Of a stretch of DNA of 64,000 bases, positions 60,301 through 64,000 are shown one piece after another. A program made the position numbers and the translations under genes. Within the stretch, counting starts at the first letter, position 1. Each line of letters opens with the position of its first letter. Source of the DNA: Norana najaformis (Eukaryota > Annelida > Clitellata > Crassiclitellata > Hormogastridae); the NCBI GenBank assembly GCA_964023275.1, contig OZ029919.1, positions 5,867,950 through 5,931,949 on the forward strand, written 5' to 3'. Below the pieces are notes generated by a model. The model was given only the letters and a program-made list of their open reading frames with translations, was not told the DNA's origin and did no database searches.

Positions 60301-63300
60301 GGTAAAAACAGATACAACAACAAAATTTAATTCAGCATGAAAGTCAACACCACAACTTTAAATTAAGAATTAAATAACGCACAAATTTTTATATTCATAA
60401 CATTATTGTATATCACTAAAACAACCATATCTGCCATGCTTCACATTCAACTAGGTTGGCTGGAAAGACGTACGTTTTTTACACTCTAGGTCATAAACAG
60501 ACCAAGATAACCTTCCGTAATTCTAACTGTAGTCAAGTAAATCTAATGTAATTTAATAACTTAATCATAAGACACCGTTATCACAATGCACAAGGCATTA
60601 ATTAATTAATTAATCAGTGGTTGCTTAAAGCATTTGTGGAGCAACGCATAAGACTATATACAAGGTAATCAATCAGATGAGAAAAGTGTGTCTGGTTGAC
60701 AGCCATGGCATAGTGTCAAGCAGATGACCACTAGGTTATTCTTCTAAGACTATGAACAAAAAGTGACACATGAAGCTTGGAAGCCTAAACAAGAATCACA
60801 TTATAACAAGGCAAATCTAAAGACTAAATATTTATAATACTACGCATGCCAGTATGATCTTAATCCTGTTGTAGTGTGACACTGGAATTTTACAGTGCTC
60901 ATTCAAGATAGTGAATGCTTAAACACCAGCCTGTGCTCTTAGCAAAGTCTGCATCACTTTTGAACAGAAGTTTTATTCAACTCCATGCTCAGAAAACAAC
61001 TGAATTGGCCTTTATGGCAATAAACTGACTGTGGCGACTGAACAGAGAAAGCCATCAAATAAGTTGTTTAGATTGTGATGCATGAGCCAAGTGAATTAAA
61101 TATCAAAGCTGATACAGCTAACAGAATGCAGAAAAACACACCACTGTTTGCCAGCGTCCGCTGTGAATGTCGCTTTGGAACTTTTTTCTCGGCTGCTAAA
61201 CTGCGCAGAGTGTTTTCCAGGTCCACGCTGTGCTGCTCCATCGAGTCACTTGGAATTGTTGGTTTTCCTGGCTGAACCACAACTCGACTCGGGCAGAATG
61301 GTGTCACTGCATCTGTGAGGCTCTTGGCACACTCAGACGATAAGTTTAACAAACTGATAAAGCTGTCTGTAGGTCCAGTTTCTGGCATCGCTTTGGTGGG
61401 TTTTGTTTCAAGCCGTCCATCCTGACTACAAAGCATGTAGCCCTGGCTACTCCACTGTCCACATTCGAAGTGTTTCTGGGTCAGTTCAGAGGTCATTGAG
61501 CGCAGAAGACTCTGAAGATTGACTCCATACAGTGCTTTTATGTCATCATCAAGTACAGGGTCAGCAGGAAGTTCTTTCTTACCCATCTGAAACAGAATGC
61601 AAGACAAGCAGTCTAAAACTTTACTCAGTAGCAAATCAAGCCCCTGCAATATGTTCCAAAATCCTGTCAGAGAGCCAAGATTCAGAAAAATTTGCTGCAT
61701 GATTAATTTGTTGGAACTTCATAAATAAAGAGTACACCAAAATAAGATATAAAGACTAGGCAATTCAAAGATCTTTGGAATACCACAAGTACACAGTACA
61801 CCAAAATTAGACGTAATGACTGTCTGTTCAAGCACTGTTGAAAGACCATTATTAAAGAGTACACCAAAAAGGAGATATGCAGACCAACTCTGTTTAAGCA
61901 TTGTTGGACCACCACAACTAACAGTCCAACAAAGAGCAGGTACGTATAAAGACTATGTCTGTTCCAAGGTTGTTTGGAAGACCACAAATAAAGAGTACAT
62001 CAAAAAGCAAATATGCACACTCGGTCTGTTCTGCGGAGATTGCTGCAGCACCACAAACACAGAGTAAATATGCAGATTAGGTATTTTATAACCTCTGACA
62101 GTGACGAGTTTGGTTGCAGTTTCATTGCCGCATCCCCTCCACCTCCGCTTCCGCCCGGCAGATCTGTGAAGTCTGTAGTTTCAACGTCTATATCCATTGC
62201 ACCCTCTGCTGAAGCACCTGAGCTACTAGGCAGCTCCTCAATCAGCGGCTTGTGTTTGGAGGAAAGTGATGCTCCATGACTGGCAGAGTCTTTCTCAAGC
62301 TGGACTAAACTAGTGACCGCTGACCATGCACCGGTTGTCTGAAAAAAGAAACTAGACACTACTGATCGTTCCTATACAATGCCAGTTGTAAGAACCAAAA
62401 TTATTCATTACAAAATAGCGAATACAGAACATTGTTCCATACAATAACAAGATAAAAGGTGCTATATTATGTGTCTTGAAATAAACACACCTACTGTACA
62501 CAGCTGATATGTAAAGGTTATAACGCACTGGTTTACATTCTTCTATTGAAACTCGTCAGGCAAACACGAAAACAGCAATCCAATGATAGGACATGTTTTG
62601 TTAGCCACCTAACTTTTGCTGATACATATCCATCAACCCTGAAATGATGCAGGGCTGAGTTGGCACCAGGTGGAATAATATTCCACGGACAGTCAACTAT
62701 ACAAGCACTAACCACGCTCAATGGCACTGCACTTCACTTTTTGCCAGTGTTGCAAGTAAAGTAAGAAAATTGCTGATGATCTTTAAAATATAAAATATGG
62801 GTGCATACATAAATTATCAATTCACTTATGCTACTTATACTAACACTACTCACTTTAAGAGAATCTTGACGCAGCTGTTTAGTTGTGAAACTTCTATTTT
62901 TTCAGGGACACAGTAGCCGATCTGTTAGAGCGCTGGGCTTGTAATACAGAGTAGGCCTTCTCTGAGACGGTTACTGTGTAGGGACCTTGAGCAAGTCCTT
63001 CACTCACAACTGCTGAGAGAGATAAATATTTCTAACGGTTTATCACCATATGAATATATTTACAAGTACATATATATTTATATGCACACAATACATATAT
63101 GTATATACAGTAATAACATTTCCACTTAATTTCATGTTAAGCACTGCTATACCGATTCATTTGACATTACTTACATCGACTTTACTCACATTAAGAGAAT
63201 CTTGATGAAGGACGCCGTCAAGTAGAGAAGGCATGGAAAGTGGCACCCCATCCACAACAAGCGGCAACAGCGCAGCACACGATTCTTCGACGAGGTCTGG

Positions 63301-63379
63301 ATGATTACAGAGCATCTTCAGCTTCAGAGTCAGGGACAAAACATCCATCAGACGACCCGTGCTTATCACGTCCTTCGTT
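45323..63379 (-). CDS. EP400: EP400-family SWR1-type chromatin remodeller, C-terminal 1619 aa (5' partial)
   Basis: Twenty-three minus-strand exons with consistent phases: 63379-63190, 62338-62093, 61586-61142, 60284-60130, 59553-59339, 58568-58472, 57829-57707, 57355-57194, 56318-56247, 55819-55652, 54697-54541, 54143-53923, 53186-52953, 51988-51689, 51101-50805, 50045-49896, 49294-49072, 48757-48612, 48111-47992, 47696-47501, 47126-47037, 46543-46298 and 45930-45323. The first two cover LKLKMLCNHPDLVEE, the start of the second helicase lobe. Exons 4-6 finish the lobe (GKLQLVDLL; HMTHMLDLLEAYLD; VRIDGSTK). Then come LWMPPTPPQDDSDVYVD and PDWLIHEDWALLQ. The SANT region has NWEVISDIVNVCSRTYRTPK and NRFDNVIQPREEGK. 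A Q/A/T/V-rich tail ends in KLRNQRS. The PTPPQDDSD and SANT blocks identify the EP400 branch rather than SRCAP. Known role: ATPase/scaffold of TIP60-p400, depositing H2A.Z/H3.3. Odd point: helicase motifs V and VI are degenerate. The ATP-binding lobe and HSA domain lie outside the window. Confidence 0.9.
47735..47855 (+). repeat. tRNA-derived SINE in an EP400 intron
   Basis: ATGGTAGCCCAATGGTCTGA (A-box region) and TGCAAGTTCGAATGGTCTCC (B-box region) are about 40 bp apart, followed by CACAGTTGCTTAGCACC as in the SINE at 4265. It is antisense to EP400. Confidence 0.65.
48241..48600 (-). repeat. Degenerate ~20-25 bp minisatellite made of splice-donor-like units, EP400 intron
   Basis: On the minus strand the units read like TAAATGCAG/GTACTGTC, echoing the genuine donor of the exon ending at 48612 (TTGATGCAG/GTATTGTC). 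About twelve copies can be followed, near 48255, 48273, 48298, 48317, 48340, 48362, 48393, 48415, 48435, 48460, 48507 and 48560. Five or six keep CAG/GT. All lie just downstream of the real donor in the direction of transcription. Confidence 0.75.
51120..51540 (-). repeat. 24-bp minisatellite upstream of an EP400 exon
   Basis: On the minus strand the units read like AGCTTGGGTAACAAGGCTGT and encode an 8-residue repeat (LGNKAVES, LGNQVGER, LVNQAIKG) in a frame open from 51428 through the acceptor at 51102 into the exon 51101-50805. The frame is the same as the exon's reading frame. The plus strand is open too. At 24 bp per unit, frames survive amplification passively. Confidence 0.85.
55285..55400 (+). 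repeat. Family D repeat in an EP400 intron
   Basis: TCTAATCTAATGACTTCTAC, then AGTGCCATTATCATAATGCC, then CAAGGCATCAATCAATGG, then TTGCTTCAAGTGACATTG: the most complete copy of the family D order in the window, alongside 2297-2440. Confidence 0.72.
56926..56998 (+). repeat. ~16-bp minisatellite in an EP400 intron
   Basis: About four units of TTTACATTGTATTTG with minor changes. Confidence 0.8.
58060..58215 (-). repeat. tRNA-derived SINE in an EP400 intron
   Basis: The minus strand has ATTGCAGGTTCATGCCTGCT (B-box region) followed by CTTGGGTAAGTTGTTTGCAC and CAGCATAAGCTGGTA. The block TATGCTGGTACCAAAT also occurs near 1330 in a ZFYVE19 intron. Confidence 0.5.
59132..59232 (+). repeat. Family D repeat, close pair with 6308-6410
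   Basis: TAGTAACTTCTAATGTGCC, TCTAATGCACAAGGCATCAA, CAAAGCCAAGCCGCAATCAG and CATCCAGAAGGTCAGTCCG match the copy 53 kb upstream with few differences. Confidence 0.72.
60520..60640 (+). repeat. Family D repeat in an EP400 intron, with an ATTA expansion
   Basis: ATCACAATGCACAAGGCATT is followed by ATTAATTAATTAATCAGTGG and TTGCTTAAAG. The usual CAATCAATGG segment has expanded into an ATTA microsatellite. Confidence 0.6.
61715..62075 (+). repeat. ~65-bp degenerate tandem repeat in an EP400 intron
   Basis: Unit starts near 61719, 61780, 61843, 61908, 61977 and 62046, each carrying ACCACAAATAAAGAGTACA-like and then GTCTGTTCAAGCATTGTT-like blocks. It fills most of the intron between the exons ending at 62093 and starting at 61586. 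Confidence 0.78.
62854..62874 (-). other. Candidate 21-nt in-frame microexon of EP400, a duplicate of an exon end
   Basis: The minus strand reads AACAG / 21 nt / GTGAGT. The 21 nt encode LRQDSLK in phase 0. The upstream exon (ending at 63190) finishes with LHQDSLN followed by the same GTGAGT donor in phase 0. So this is a copy of the last seven codons of the preceding exon, complete with donor and a new AG. Inclusion would add seven residues without shifting the frame. Not counted in the CDS because use cannot be shown from DNA. Confidence 0.45.
62905..63020 (+). repeat. tRNA-derived SINE in an EP400 intron
   Basis: CAGTAGCCGATCTGTTAGAG (A-box region), CTTGTAATACAGAG, then AGGGACCTTGAGCAAGTCCT and TCACTCACAACTGC. 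The last blocks recur at 605-640. It lies between the exon ending at 63190 and the microexon candidate, antisense to EP400. Confidence 0.6.
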
Positions 63380-63479
63380 CTAAAAACACATAAATTATCT
63401 TGATACATCACAACAGCTTGTATTATCTGGTATTAATTCAACATGCACTAGTCAACAGAAAGAGCACTTGATAAACTTT

Positions 63480-63604
63480 CTAACGTTACTAATGCCTTTA
63501 CTATCAGTTAAACAGAGTCTATTTCTAACATTACTAATGCCTTTACCATCATTTAAAAGGAATCTATTTCTAACATTACTAATGCCTTTACCATCATTTA
63601 TACT
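63480..63604 (+). repeat. 45-bp tandem repeat
   Basis: CTAACATTACTAATGCCTTT-type units start at 63480, 63525 and 63570; the third is incomplete. It lies in the intron upstream of the first EP400 exon in the window. Confidence 0.88.
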
Positions 63605-64000
63605 GAGTACAAGAACTGCTGAAAGTGGCAGCTAGACAGAGCCAGATTGGCTTTTTGGAACTGATAATACAATGTCATTGTAAGCTTAAAGGCACAACAG
63701 CAAGACTGCCATACATGTAGGTATGCTCTGCATCTGTACATCACAAGCACACCTAACTGGTGGTCTTCTTGAAATTCTTATATTTCAAACTGTGATCAGA
63801 ACTGGTCTAATAAAAAGCCAAATAAATTGTCTGTTTCAAACTTGGGCTTCCAACTCCTTTTTCGACAACTAACACAATGTTCAGTCCCCCCAATAAAAAT
63901 CGTCCGCAGTTGTTCAAAGTTTTGTAAAGCATTCCAAGCTGCCACATAATCTGAAACTTCCACCTATTTTTACACTTCCACCTAACCTAATCTTTCAAGA
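63605..64000. other. Right edge, probable EP400 intron
   Basis: No further EP400 exon could be supported; the exon preceding LKLKMLCNHPD must lie beyond the window edge. Confidence 0.45.

Noticed and set aside
63890..63949. Possible EP400 exon on the minus strand after TTTCAG
   Set aside because: The encoded peptide (YVAAWNALQNFEQLR-like) does not resemble the EP400 region that should precede LKLKMLCNHPD, and the required phase could not be matched.

Overview
The window is genomic DNA from an animal (metazoan), almost certainly a non-vertebrate. The genes are split by introns with GT-AG borders, the DNA is AT-rich, and intergenic and intronic DNA is full of tRNA-derived SINEs, small inverted-repeat (MITE-like) elements, LINE remnants and micro/minisatellites. 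The protein-coding genes are all animal housekeeping or chromatin genes. The phylum cannot be fixed from the sequence alone.

Layout, left to right. (1) 1-4779, + strand: the 3' two-thirds of a ZFYVE19/ANCHR gene (abscission checkpoint), with its 5' end outside the window. (2) 4780-7139: repeats only. (3) 7140-11016, +: a three-exon C2H2 zinc-finger gene (949 aa, 11 fingers). (4) 11.0-24.9 kb: a gene-free repeat block. Two direct copies of a ~1.1 kb repeat flank a ~6.1 kb foldback-like element (about 15009-21125). Its long inverted arms are tandem arrays of an exact 186-bp unit. Its loop holds LINE reverse-transcriptase debris and a broken fragment resembling the region in front of Polinton/virus-type DNA polymerase B. 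(5) 24947-28646, +: a complete five-exon MRPL52 gene (116 aa). (6) 30762-36683, +: a complete eight-exon PP2A B55 regulatory subunit gene (448 aa), with a TATA/YY1-type promoter just upstream. (7) 36.7-45.3 kb: no gene; it carries a hAT-type MITE with an 8-bp target-site duplication, SINEs and minisatellites. (8) 63379-45323, - strand: the C-terminal 1619 codons (23 exons, all splice phases consistent) of an EP400-family SWR1/TIP60-complex ATPase. Its 5' end lies beyond the right edge.

The genes are unrelated in pathway (cytokinesis, transcription, mitochondrial translation, protein phosphatase targeting, chromatin remodelling) and show no operon-like arrangement. The most interesting points are: the foldback element with 62-codon repeats; an EP400 helicase lobe whose motifs V and VI are rewritten and lack the usual arginines; and several independent cases where a splice-junction region has been duplicated, namely a 21-nt microexon candidate, a donor-like minisatellite in EP400, and a tandem array of exon-7 acceptor copies in the B55 gene.
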